From Halanaerobium sp041694515 (GTDB lineage Bacteria > Bacillota > Halanaerobiia > Halanaerobiales > Halanaerobiaceae), in NCBI GenBank assembly GCA_041694515.1, contig JASMSZ010000078.1, positions 1 through 15,996 on the forward strand: DNA of 15,996 nt. The letters are read 5' to 3'. The translations under genes were made by a program, and so were the position numbers. A model generated the notes under the pieces. That model was not told the DNA's origin. It saw only the letters and a list, made by a program, of their open reading frames with translations, and ran no database searches. Shown here in pieces: positions 6,996 to 13,222 of this stretch (position 1 is its first letter; every line of letters begins with the position of its first letter).

Positions 6996-7035
6996 CCCGA
7001 AAGAAATAGAATAATTTTCTGTTCTTTCGGGTTTT
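6996..7035 (+). terminator. Strong hairpin terminator directly before aroC
   Basis: CCCGAAAGAA (6996-7005) and TTCTTTCGGG (7022-7031) are perfectly complementary, with a second inner AGAA/TTCT pairing, followed by TTTT. Only about 10 bases separate it from the aroC Shine-Dalgarno, so it either ends the upstream operon or acts as an attenuator for aroC. Confidence 0.8.
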
Positions 7036-7058
7036 AAAATTTAAAAGAGGTGAGATAA

Positions 7059-8165
7059 ATGTCAGGATCAGTACTGGGAGATTTATTTAAAATTTCAACC
7101 TGGGGAGAATCACATGGTAAGGCTTTAGGCGTTGTAATTGATGGCTGTCCGGCCGGACTTGAAATTTCAGAAGCAGATATTCAAAAAGACTTAGATAAGA
7201 GAAAGCCAGGTCAGTCCCCATTTACAACTCCCCGCAAGGAAAAAGATGAGGTGGAAATTCTTTCGGGTTTATTTGAAGGTAAGACAACCGGAACTCCAAT
7301 TTCGATGATTATTTATAATAAAAATCAGCGTTCAAAGGATTATTCTGCTTTAAAAGATGTCTACAGACCGGCCCAATCTGATTATAGTTATGATTTAAAA
7401 TATGGTTTTAGAGATCACAGAGGAAGTGGACGTGCTTCAGGCAGAGAAACTGCAGCCAGAGTTGCAGCCGGAGCGGTAGCAAGAAAAATACTGGCAGAAC
7501 TTGGTGTTGAAATAACAGCCTATACAGCTTCAATTGGACCTGTGGAAATTGACTCGGAAAATTTTAATCAGGATGATATTCAAAAAAATTTTTTATATAT
7601 GCCGGATCTGGAGGCAGCTCAGGAGGCAGAAGCATATTTAACAAAATTGATTGAAGAAAATAATTCTTCTGGTGGTACAATTGAATGCAGGGTAAAGAAT
7701 ATACCTGCTGGGCTGGGAGATCCGGTCTTTGATAAAACAGATGCCCTGCTTGCTAGAGCTATTATGTCAATTGGAGCGGTCAAGGGAGTGGAAATTGGCA
7801 GCGGTTTCAAAGCTGCTGAAATGACCGGGCATCAGCATAATGATTTTTTTAATTATCAGCAGGAAAAAATAACTAAATTAACTAATAATGCCGGCGGTAC
7901 CCTAGGTGGGATTACAGATGGCAGTGATATTGTATTGAGAGCTGCTGTTAAACCAACTCCTTCAATCGAAAAAACTCAGCAGACTGTAAATAAAGCTGGT
8001 GAAAATATTGAAATTAATATTGAGGGACGACATGATCCGGTAATTGTTCCCCGAGCAGTTGTGGTTGTAGAAGCAATGACATCTTTAATTTTAGTAGATC
8101 TGCTTTTAAAGAATATGACAGCCAAAATGGCTAACCTTGAAAAAGTATATGGTGAAAATAAATAA
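7059..8165 (+). CDS. aroC: Chorismate synthase, with Gln in place of a catalytic His
   Basis: A 368-residue cytoplasmic enzyme that converts 5-enolpyruvylshikimate-3-phosphate to chorismate with reduced FMN, the last step of the shikimate pathway. The first signature TWGESHGKALG, with His19, is intact. Later conserved blocks include TAARVAAGAVARK (131-143), NNAGGTLGGITDGSDIVLRAAVKPTPSI near 273-300, and GRHDP with its conserved Asp. Most family members read RPG/S-H-AD in the second signature, where the His is one of two invariant catalytic His residues; here it is RPAQSD, with Gln106. The next motif also deviates (RGSGRASGRET rather than RGGGRSSARET). AGAGGTGAG at 7046-7054 supports the start. 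The length is normal and the frame intact. It stands apart from other aromatic genes, directly behind a terminator. Confidence 0.93.
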   Translation: MSGSVLGDLFKISTWGESHGKALGVVIDGCPAGLEISEADIQKDLDKRKPGQSPFTTPRKEKDEVEILSGLFEGKTTGTPISMIIYNKNQRSKDYSALKDVYRPAQSDYSYDLKYGFRDHRGSGRASGRETAARVAAGAVARKILAELGVEITAYTASIGPVEIDSENFNQDDIQKNFLYMPDLEAAQEAEAYLTKLIEENNSSGGTIECRVKNIPAGLGDPVFDKTDALLARAIMSIGAVKGVEIGSGFKAAEMTGHQHNDFFNYQQEKITKLTNNAGGTLGGITDGSDIVLRAAVKPTPSIEKTQQTVNKAGENIEINIEGRHDPVIVPRAVVVVEAMTSLILVDLLLKNMTAKMANLEKVYGENK

Positions 8166-8306
8166 TGGAAAGGAAAATGCTGCAGCTGTATTCAAAAATG
8201 TCTTGTTGAGGCTAAATATATGGATCATTCTCATTTTGAAAAAATCACCGATTATTTAATCGAGAATTTTGGCGAGAAAAGAAAAGAAACCGAGACATTT
8301 ATTTAA
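8165..8306 (+). pseudogene. Cys-rich small ORF, apparently frameshifted, behind aroC
   Basis: An ATG at 8165 overlaps the aroC stop codon (TAATG), the usual layout of translational coupling, but this frame ends after 14 codons. Dropping one A from the AAAA run at 8174-8177 would join it to an open frame reaching the TAA at 8304. The result is a 46-residue protein starting MERKCCSCIQKCLVEAKYMD, with four Cys near the N-terminus and a charged helical C-terminus ending in ETETFI. The second part alone could be made from the ATG at 8220 (28 residues), which has GAGG at 8208-8211 and an 8-nt spacer. I do not recognise a family. It could be a decayed gene, a sequencing error, a slippage product or a 28-residue small protein. 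A terminator follows immediately. Confidence 0.35.
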
Positions 8307-8310
8307 ATAA

Positions 8311-8347
8311 AAAGCCACCTTTAGTTGTTAATATTTAAGGTGGCTTT
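8311..8347. terminator. Bidirectional terminator between aroC and acr3
   Basis: AAAGCCACCTT (8311-8321) and AAGGTGGCTTT (8337-8347) form a perfect 11-bp stem with a 15-nt loop. Read on the minus strand it is followed by T-rich sequence (TTTTTATTT), so it ends the ars operon; on the plus strand it can end aroC transcripts. Confidence 0.85.
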
Positions 8348-8358
8348 AATAAATAATA

Positions 8359-9441
8359 TTAAAAATACTTTCTGGTTTTATTAGCTATTTTGACCAGGGC
8401 CAGCATTACCGGAACCTCAACCAACACCCCAACCACTGTGGCGAGTGCAGCTCCAGACTGCAGACCAAAAACTGAGATTGCTGTTGCTACAGCGAGTTCA
8501 AAAAAGTTGCTGGCTCCAATCATTCCTGCCGGTGCAGCTACCGAATGATTGATCTTCCAGAGTTTGGACCAGCCATAAGCTATCGCAAAAATAAAGAAGG
8601 TCTGGATAGTCAGGGGAACAGCAATTAAAAGAATATGGAAGGGATTATTTAAAATCACATCTCCCTGAAATGAGAAAAGGATAATCAAAGTTAATAGTAG
8701 ACCAATTACTGTGAGCTCACTTAAATTTTTAAGAAAAACCCCTTCAAACCATTCTTTTCCTTTGTATTTAAGCAAATATTTGCGAGAGAGGTAACCTGCT
8801 GTCAGAGGTATAACAATATATAAAATTACTGAGAGTAAAATTGTATCCCAGGGAACTGTTAAATTATTTAAGCCTAAAAGAAACATAACCAGCGGAGCAT
8901 AGGCAAAGATCAGGACCAGATCATTGACTGAAACCTGAATTAAGGTATAAGCTGGATCTCCATCAGTTAAATAACTCCAGACAAAAACCATAGCTGTACA
9001 GGGTGCTGCTCCGAGCAGTATTGCACCTGCAACATACTCCTGGGCCAGTCCGGCAGGGATTAAGTTTTTAAAGATCACCTGCAGAAACAGCCAGGCAAAA
9101 AAGTACATCGTAAAAGGTTTAATCAACCAGTTGCTGACCAGGGTAACAGTTAATCCTTTTGGTTTTTTACCGGCCTCAAAAATAGAGCTGAAATCAATCT
9201 GGACCATCATGGGATAGATCATAAACCAGATTAATATAGCAACCGGAATAGAAACTTGAGCATATTCAAATTTGCTTAAAGTATTAGGAAAAGCTGGCCA
9301 TAACCTTCCGATAGCAACTCCGATAACAATGCAGAGTCCTACCCAGACACTTAAATATTTTTCAAAAATACTTAAAGAATTGTCCTCATTTTTCACTTCA
9401 ATTTCTGTTTTAGAATTTTCTTTTTTAAAATTATTGCTCAT
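8359..9441 (-). CDS. acr3: Arsenite efflux permease of the ACR3 family
   Basis: A 360-residue membrane protein with about ten transmembrane segments that exports arsenite, driven by the proton gradient. Clear ACR3 signatures are present: IWFMIYPMMVQIDF (71-84), the invariant Cys148 in GAAPCTAMVFVWSYLTDGDP (144-163), and the Glu in VGVLVEVPVML near the C-terminus. The hydrophilic N-terminal tail of about 22 residues (MSNNFKKENSKTEIEV...) is a little long but not unusual. GAGGG at 9449-9453 on the minus strand gives an 7-nt spaced Shine-Dalgarno. It is the third gene of arsR-arsC-acr3. The 113 bases separating it from arsC hold a hairpin and a copy of the arsR leader element, so it may have some control of its own. 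It ends just before the bidirectional terminator. Confidence 0.95.
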   Translation of the reverse strand: MSNNFKKENSKTEIEVKNEDNSLSIFEKYLSVWVGLCIVIGVAIGRLWPAFPNTLSKFEYAQVSIPVAILIWFMIYPMMVQIDFSSIFEAGKKPKGLTVTLVSNWLIKPFTMYFFAWLFLQVIFKNLIPAGLAQEYVAGAILLGAAPCTAMVFVWSYLTDGDPAYTLIQVSVNDLVLIFAYAPLVMFLLGLNNLTVPWDTILLSVILYIVIPLTAGYLSRKYLLKYKGKEWFEGVFLKNLSELTVIGLLLTLIILFSFQGDVILNNPFHILLIAVPLTIQTFFIFAIAYGWSKLWKINHSVAAPAGMIGASNFFELAVATAISVFGLQSGAALATVVGVLVEVPVMLALVKIANKTRKYF

Positions 9442-9468
9442 AATAAATCCCTCACTTTATATTAATAG

Positions 9469-9486
9469 ATTCGGTTTTAATCATAT
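9469..9486 (-). promoter_or_regulatory. Copy 2 of the ars leader element, before acr3
   Basis: The plus-strand sequence ATTCGGTTTTAATCATAT differs at one base from ATTCGATTTTAATCATAT at 10396-10413 before arsR. Similarity continues for some bases toward the start codon. A second ArsR binding site is the simplest reading. No good -10 box occupies the equivalent upstream position here. Confidence 0.45.
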
Positions 9487-9504
9487 GCCTGCTTAAAAAT
9501 ATAG

Positions 9505-9545
9505 AACAGCAGCTCAAACAAACAGACTAAGCTTAAACTGCTGTT
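9505..9545. terminator. Hairpin in the arsC-acr3 gap
   Basis: AACAGCAG (9505-9512) and CTGCTGTT (9538-9545) make an 8-bp stem with a 25-nt loop. On the minus strand it is followed by CTATATTTTTAAG, a weak T tract. It may act as a partial terminator or as a 3' end stabiliser within the ars operon. Confidence 0.45.
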
Positions 9546-9554
9546 TTTATTTAA

Positions 9555-9956
9555 TTAAATTTCATCATTCTTTACTTTTTCAATTAGCTCTTTAACTTTC
9601 TGATCAATAATTTCTCTTGTTTCTCTGAAAACTTCAATTGGGTGACCGGCCGGATCATCTAAACCCCAGTCTTCTCTAAACTTACAGGGTATGTAAGGAC
9701 ATTCAACACCACAGCCCATTGTAATTAAAATATCCAGTTCAGAAGGAATTTCTTCCAGTAGTTTTGGATAATGATCACTGATATCTATTCCAACTTCATC
9801 CATTGCTTTAACAGCATTTGGTTTAACCTCCGGAGAAGGATCAGTACCTGCACTGTAAACTTCTAAAATATCACCAGCATATTCTCTTGCAAAACCTTCT
9901 GCCATTTGACTGCGGCAGGAATTACCAACACAAATAAATCCAACTTTATACTTCAT
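9555..9956 (-). CDS. arsC: Arsenate reductase, thioredoxin-coupled (LMW-phosphatase fold)
   Basis: A 133-residue cytoplasmic enzyme that reduces arsenate to arsenite for export by Acr3. It belongs to the low-molecular-weight tyrosine phosphatase-like ArsC class, not the glutaredoxin-coupled class. Visible residues: the anion-binding loop with nucleophile Cys9 in CVGNSCRSQMAEG (9-21), Ser35-Ala-Gly-Thr, the resolving cysteines in MGCGVECPYIPC (Cys82, Cys86, Cys91) and the general-acid Asp in GLDDPAGHP. The Cys82/Cys91 region supports the disulfide relay that thioredoxin recycles. AAGGAG upstream on the minus strand supports the ATG. It is the second gene of the ars operon, 47 bases after arsR. 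A thioredoxin reductase-type gene lies at the right edge of the window, but no link is shown. Confidence 0.94.
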   Translation of the reverse strand: MKYKVGFICVGNSCRSQMAEGFAREYAGDILEVYSAGTDPSPEVKPNAVKAMDEVGIDISDHYPKLLEEIPSELDILITMGCGVECPYIPCKFREDWGLDDPAGHPIEVFRETREIIDQKVKELIEKVKNDEI

Positions 9957-10003
9957 TAAATATCTCTCCTTATAAATAGTTATTATGTTTTAAATAAAAA
10001 TTA

Positions 10004-10372
10004 CTATTTTGAAAATAGATTACTTTCAGGAAGTGTTTCACAGCTTAAAGAACTGTTATTGTATTTTTTAAGCCTTTTTAAATCTTTTCTGGCCTCAGCA
10101 AAGTCGTCCAGTTCATCTTCGATTAAAAGTTTGATAAATTTATGCTCAGCCAGCATTTTTTCGTTGAGATGATAGTATATCCACTGAGCTTTTTTTCTAC
10201 CTTTAATTAAATTGACCTGCTTTAATTTCGCCAGATGTCGGGAGGCATTGGACTGATTAACCTGCATAATGTTTTCTAATTCGCAGACACAGAGTTCACT
10301 TTTAGCTAAAAGGTTTAAAATCCTAATTCTGTTTTCATGGGCCAGAGCCTTTAAGACTTCAATAATCTCCAC
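10004..10372 (-). CDS. arsR: ArsR-family arsenic-responsive repressor
   Basis: A 122-residue winged helix-turn-helix repressor that is released from DNA by arsenite. KALAHENRIRILNLL opens the domain, ELCVCEL holds the As(III)-binding pair Cys28 and Cys30, and NQSNASRHLAKLKQVNLI (39-56) is the recognition helix. A further Cys111 lies in the C-terminal tail. An upstream ATG at 10411 would add 13 residues but is rejected: it lies at the predicted transcription start, and a consensus AGGAGG (10385-10380 on the minus strand) stands 7 nt before the GTG at 10372. With the GTG start, the protein begins MEIIEVLKALAHENR, as in most ArsR proteins. It is the first gene of the operon and presumably autoregulates through the element that overlaps the promoter. 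Confidence 0.93.
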   Translation of the reverse strand: MEIIEVLKALAHENRIRILNLLAKSELCVCELENIMQVNQSNASRHLAKLKQVNLIKGRKKAQWIYYHLNEKMLAEHKFIKLLIEDELDDFAEARKDLKRLKKYNNSSLSCETLPESNLFSK

Positions 10373-10395
10373 TTTATGACCTCCTATATTTGAAT

Positions 10396-10413
10396 ATTCG
10401 ATTTTAATCATAT
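10396..10413 (-). promoter_or_regulatory. Copy 1 of the ars leader element, probable ArsR operator
   Basis: ATTCGATTTTAATCATAT (plus strand) begins at the predicted transcription start and abuts the palindrome GAATATTC (10392-10399). Its position suits repression of the arsR promoter, and a near-identical copy precedes acr3. Confidence 0.5.
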
Positions 10414-10417
10414 TTAA

Positions 10418-10446
10418 ATTATATTTGTATTTTTTTAGATAGTCAA
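10418..10446 (-). promoter_or_regulatory. SigA promoter of the arsR-arsC-acr3 operon
   Basis: On the minus strand: -35 TTGACT (10446-10441), a 17-bp spacer and a perfect -10 TATAAT (10423-10418). The predicted start is near 10411, giving a leader of about 39 bases before the GTG of arsR. Confidence 0.88.
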
Positions 10447-10596
10447 GTAATTTTCAATAATTTAATATTTATTTTACATAGTGGATAAGAGTTAAAATTC
10501 GATTGTTAAAGTCAATACTGATAAAAAATGATGTTTTTGTAACAATTAACTTAAATCGTAATCTATTAAATTAAAATTATAAAAGAGGTGTTAATT

Positions 10597-11535
10597 ATGA
10601 AGGCAATAGTTATTGATCAATATGGTGATAAAGAAGAATTAAAAGAAAAAGAATTAGCGAAACCAGATCCAGAGACTGATCAAGTTTTAATTAAAATACA
10701 GGCGGCAGCTGTTAATCCAATCGATTGGAAATTAAGATATGGTTATCTTAAAGAAAAATTCCCCTTTGAATTTCCTATAGTTTTAGGCTGGGATGCAGCT
10801 GGAATAGTCGAAAAAGTAGGAGAAGATGTAGATGCTTTTCAAAAAGGTGATCGAGTTTTTGTCAGACCAGAGCTTACAAATAGGGGCACTTATGCTGAAT
10901 ATACTACAGCAAAAGCGGAACTGCTTGCAAAAATTCCGGATAATATTAGTTTCAAAGAGGCAGCTGCTGTTCCTCTTGCCGGGCTAACTGCTTATCAGTG
11001 TCTTCTTGATGTTGGGAACTTGGACTCAGGTGAGAAAGTATTGATTCACGCAGGTGCCGGAGGGGTTGGAAGTTTTGCTGTTCAAATTGCTAAAAATCTG
11101 GGTGCATATGTTGCGACTACAGCAAGTTCAAAAAATGTAGAGTTTTTAAAATCTCTGGGAGCTGATGAAGTCATTGATTATACAGAAGCTGATTTTTCTC
11201 AGGAGTTGGAAGATTATGATCTAGTTGTTGATACTCTTGGAGGTGAAGTACAGGAGAAAAGTTTTGAAGTTCTTAAGAATAGGGGTAAGCTGGTCTCGAT
11301 TGTTGAAGAACCTGACCAGAAAAAAGCTGATCAGCATGGTGTAGAGGCTGATTTTCACTGGTTAATACCGGATGGTAAGGAACTTGCAATTCTTGCTGAA
11401 ATGATGGAAAAAGAGGAATTAAAACCTGTTGTAGGAACAGAATTTCCCTTTACTGAACAGGGTTTAAAAGATGCTCATGAGTTAAGTGAAACCCATCATG
11501 CCAGAGGAAAAATTGTTATTAAAATTGATCATTAA
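10597..11535 (+). CDS. Zinc-free medium-chain NADP-dependent oxidoreductase
   Basis: A 312-residue cytoplasmic MDR-superfamily reductase of the quinone oxidoreductase-like group. Visible features are AAAVNPIDWKLRYG (36-49), LGWDAAGIV (63-71), the nucleotide-binding AGAGGVGSFAVQIAK (152-166), LGADEVIDYTEADF and the C-terminal HARGKIVIKI. Catalytic-zinc ligands are missing, as in quinone reductases and enone reductases. The substrate is unknown. It is only distantly like the YhdH-type enzyme at 1162. A GTG at 10588 is rejected because it falls within the Shine-Dalgarno AAGAGGTG (10583-10590); the ATG at 10597 follows 6 nt later. It diverges from arsR, sharing an AT-rich gap of about 220 bases with a 7-bp ATTGTTA/TAACAAT inverted repeat at 10502-10546. 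I see no convincing promoter or terminator for it. Confidence 0.82.
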   Translation: MKAIVIDQYGDKEELKEKELAKPDPETDQVLIKIQAAAVNPIDWKLRYGYLKEKFPFEFPIVLGWDAAGIVEKVGEDVDAFQKGDRVFVRPELTNRGTYAEYTTAKAELLAKIPDNISFKEAAAVPLAGLTAYQCLLDVGNLDSGEKVLIHAGAGGVGSFAVQIAKNLGAYVATTASSKNVEFLKSLGADEVIDYTEADFSQELEDYDLVVDTLGGEVQEKSFEVLKNRGKLVSIVEEPDQKKADQHGVEADFHWLIPDGKELAILAEMMEKEELKPVVGTEFPFTEQGLKDAHELSETHHARGKIVIKIDH

Positions 11536-11599
11536 ATTAGATAAAGCTCTGGATAATTTTTAATTAATTATATTTGATAAAATTGAAGGAATACCTTTG

Positions 11600-11670
11600 T
11601 TTTAGATGAATTATACTAAGTATAGAATGAAATATTCTTACTTAAAACGAATCATTAATTTCATCTGAAA
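11600..11670 (+). promoter_or_regulatory. Nested inverted repeats before fabI, possible structured leader
   Basis: The outer arms are 11600-11613 (TTTTAGATGAATTA) and 11656-11670 (TAATTTCATCTGAAA), pairing over 14 bp with one T-G wobble and one bulge. Inside lies a second hairpin, AAGTATAGAAT (11618-11628) with ATTCTTACTT (11634-11643), pairing over 10 bp with one bulge and a 5-nt loop. There is no T tract, so it is not a simple terminator. A -10-like TATACT (11612-11617) overlaps the left arm without a clear -35. Confidence 0.4.
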
Positions 11671-11698
11671 CTAAATCAATTTATTGTGGGAGGTAATT

Positions 11699-12478
11699 AT
11701 GATGGCTGGATTAATGTCAGGGAAAAAGGGAATAATTATGGGGGTAGCAAATAGAAAATCAATTGCCTGGGAGACTGCAGAGAGATTAAAAAAAGAGGGA
11801 GCAGAACTTGCTTTCACCTATCAGAATGAAAAAATTGGAGAAAAGGTAATCCCTTTATTTAAAGAAATTGGAGCTGCAGGTTATCACACACTAGATATCA
11901 CAGATGACCAGGAATTTGAGGCAGTTTTCAAAAAGATTGGAGAAGAGTTCGGAGGTCAATTTGATTTTATAGTCCATGCAATTGCCGGTGGTCCTAATAA
12001 AGATGATTTAAAAGGGAAATATATGGATACAGACCGCAGCAGTTTCCTGCGAAGTATGGAAATAAGTGTTTATTCTTATGTCAAAGCTCTTCAACTGGCA
12101 TATCCTTTTATGAAAGAAAAAGGCGGCTCAGCAGTTACTTTGACCTATTATGGAGGGGAAAAGGTGATTCCAAATTATAATGTTATGGGAGTTGCTAAAG
12201 CTGCCCTCGAATCTTCAGTTCAATACCTTGCCGCAGATCTCGGGCGTGATAATATTAGAGTTAATGCCCTTTCGCCAGGTCCAATTCTAACCAGAGCTGC
12301 CAGCGGTATTTCTGATTTTAGAGATCTAATGAAAAATTTTAAAGATAAATCTCCGATGAAAAGATTAGTTGAGCAGAAAGAAGTTGCTGCAAGTGCCCTT
12401 TATCTACTCAGTGATCTATCGAGCATGGTAACCGGAGAGATTCTTCATGTAGATGGCGGTTATCACACCCAGGGATAA
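11699..12478 (+). CDS. fabI: Enoyl-[acyl-carrier-protein] reductase (NADH), FabI type
   Basis: A 259-residue cytoplasmic short-chain-dehydrogenase-fold enzyme that reduces enoyl-ACP in the last step of each fatty acid elongation cycle, and the usual target of triclosan-type inhibitors. Diagnostic features are the FabI-type cofactor loop MGVANRKSIAW (14-24), HAIAGGPN (93-100), the catalytic Tyr150 and Tyr160 with Lys167 (Y-x6-K, as in E. coli Tyr146/Tyr156/Lys163), and SPGPILTRAASGI. Adjacent ATG codons at 11699 and 11702 follow GGGAGG (11688-11693) by 5 and 8 nt; the second may be the true start. A GTG at 11684 is too far upstream of the Shine-Dalgarno to count. It stands alone rather than in a fab cluster, so it would need its own regulation. 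A terminator follows. Confidence 0.95.
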   Translation: MMAGLMSGKKGIIMGVANRKSIAWETAERLKKEGAELAFTYQNEKIGEKVIPLFKEIGAAGYHTLDITDDQEFEAVFKKIGEEFGGQFDFIVHAIAGGPNKDDLKGKYMDTDRSSFLRSMEISVYSYVKALQLAYPFMKEKGGSAVTLTYYGGEKVIPNYNVMGVAKAALESSVQYLAADLGRDNIRVNALSPGPILTRAASGISDFRDLMKNFKDKSPMKRLVEQKEVAASALYLLSDLSSMVTGEILHVDGGYHTQG

Positions 12479-12511
12479 TCTTTTAAAATAACATTTTGGA
12501 AGATGATTTCC

Positions 12512-12568
12512 CCTCAGAGAATGTTCATTTTTCCGTTAAATAATGGAGATTTTCTGAGGACTTTTTTT
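12512..12568 (+). terminator. Terminator after fabI
   Basis: CCTCAGAGAA (12512-12521) pairs with TTTTCTGAGG (12550-12559), with one G-T wobble and a 28-nt loop that can pair internally. It is followed by seven T residues (12562-12568). It ends only 8 bases before the Shine-Dalgarno of the next gene. Confidence 0.78.
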
Positions 12569-12587
12569 AATAAATCAGGAGGTTAAA

Positions 12588-13208
12588 ATGGAATTTATTT
12601 CGATTGTTGACATTATAGGAACTATAGCTTTTGCAATGTCAGGAGCTCTGCGTGCTATAGAAAAGGAGATGGATTATTATGGGGTTGCTGTTTTTGGAAT
12701 AACTACTGCAGTTGCCGGAGGGACTATTAGAGATATATTAATAAATAAAGATTTACCTGTTTCTCTTGCTAACCCAATCTATCTCATAATCAGTATTTTA
12801 TCTGCTTTTTTAGTTATTTTATTTTATAAAAAGATAATTCGCTTTAATCAAATTTTAAATATTTTTGATGCTGTTGGACTGGCTGCATTTACTGCAATTG
12901 GCTCAGAAGTAGCAGTTAATAATGGCTATACTCAACCATTTATTATAATAGTTTTAGCCGTAATGACTGGCACAGGTGGAGGTACACTGAGGGATTTATT
13001 TGCAAATGAAATACCTTATGTATTTCACAAAGAAGTTTATGCAGTAGCAGCTGTAATTGGATCAATTTTCTTTATTATTACTTATCGAACTGTTGGCAAT
13101 AAGGCGGCTTTATATACCGCTTTTGCAGTAACATTTTTAATCAGGTTGTTCTGTATGAAAAAAGATATTCATTTAAAAAGAGTTTCAAAAAATGCTAAAT
13201 TGAAATAG
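12588..13208 (+). CDS. TRIC-family (UPF0126) cation channel protein
   Basis: A 206-residue membrane protein with seven predicted transmembrane segments. It consists of two related halves, each with a glycine-rich re-entrant motif: AVAGGTIRDILINKDLP (about 42-58) and MTGTGGGTLRDLFANEIP (about 127-144). These mark the bacterial UPF0126/TRIC family (PF03458, YadS/YicG-like). Homologues of animal TRIC channels conduct monovalent cations as trimers; the physiological role in bacteria is less clear. The C-terminal tail is basic (MKKDIHLKRVSKNAKLK). AGGAGG at 12577-12582 supports the start. It begins 19 bases after the fabI terminator, leaving no room for a promoter, and is followed after 14 bases by the amidohydrolase gene, so the three downstream genes probably form an operon. 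Confidence 0.88.
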   Translation: MEFISIVDIIGTIAFAMSGALRAIEKEMDYYGVAVFGITTAVAGGTIRDILINKDLPVSLANPIYLIISILSAFLVILFYKKIIRFNQILNIFDAVGLAAFTAIGSEVAVNNGYTQPFIIIVLAVMTGTGGGTLRDLFANEIPYVFHKEVYAVAAVIGSIFFIITYRTVGNKAALYTAFAVTFLIRLFCMKKDIHLKRVSKNAKLK

Positions 13209-13222
13209 AAAGGAACTGTTTT

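Noticed and set aside
8249..8262. Perfect CGATTA/TAATCG inverted repeat with a TT loop
   Set aside because: It is short, lies in AT-rich possible coding sequence and has no T tract or nearby promoter; chance is likely.
10502..10546. ATTGTTA/TAACAAT inverted repeat in the arsR-divergent gap
   Set aside because: The arms are 7 bp and 31 bp apart in very AT-rich DNA, and no promoter could be tied to it, so it is noted only in the neighbouring gene entry.
11602..11619. TTAG...CTAA pair before fabI resembling a FapR operator
   Set aside because: The spacing between the half-sites is one base longer than in the FapR consensus and the central TACCT is absent.
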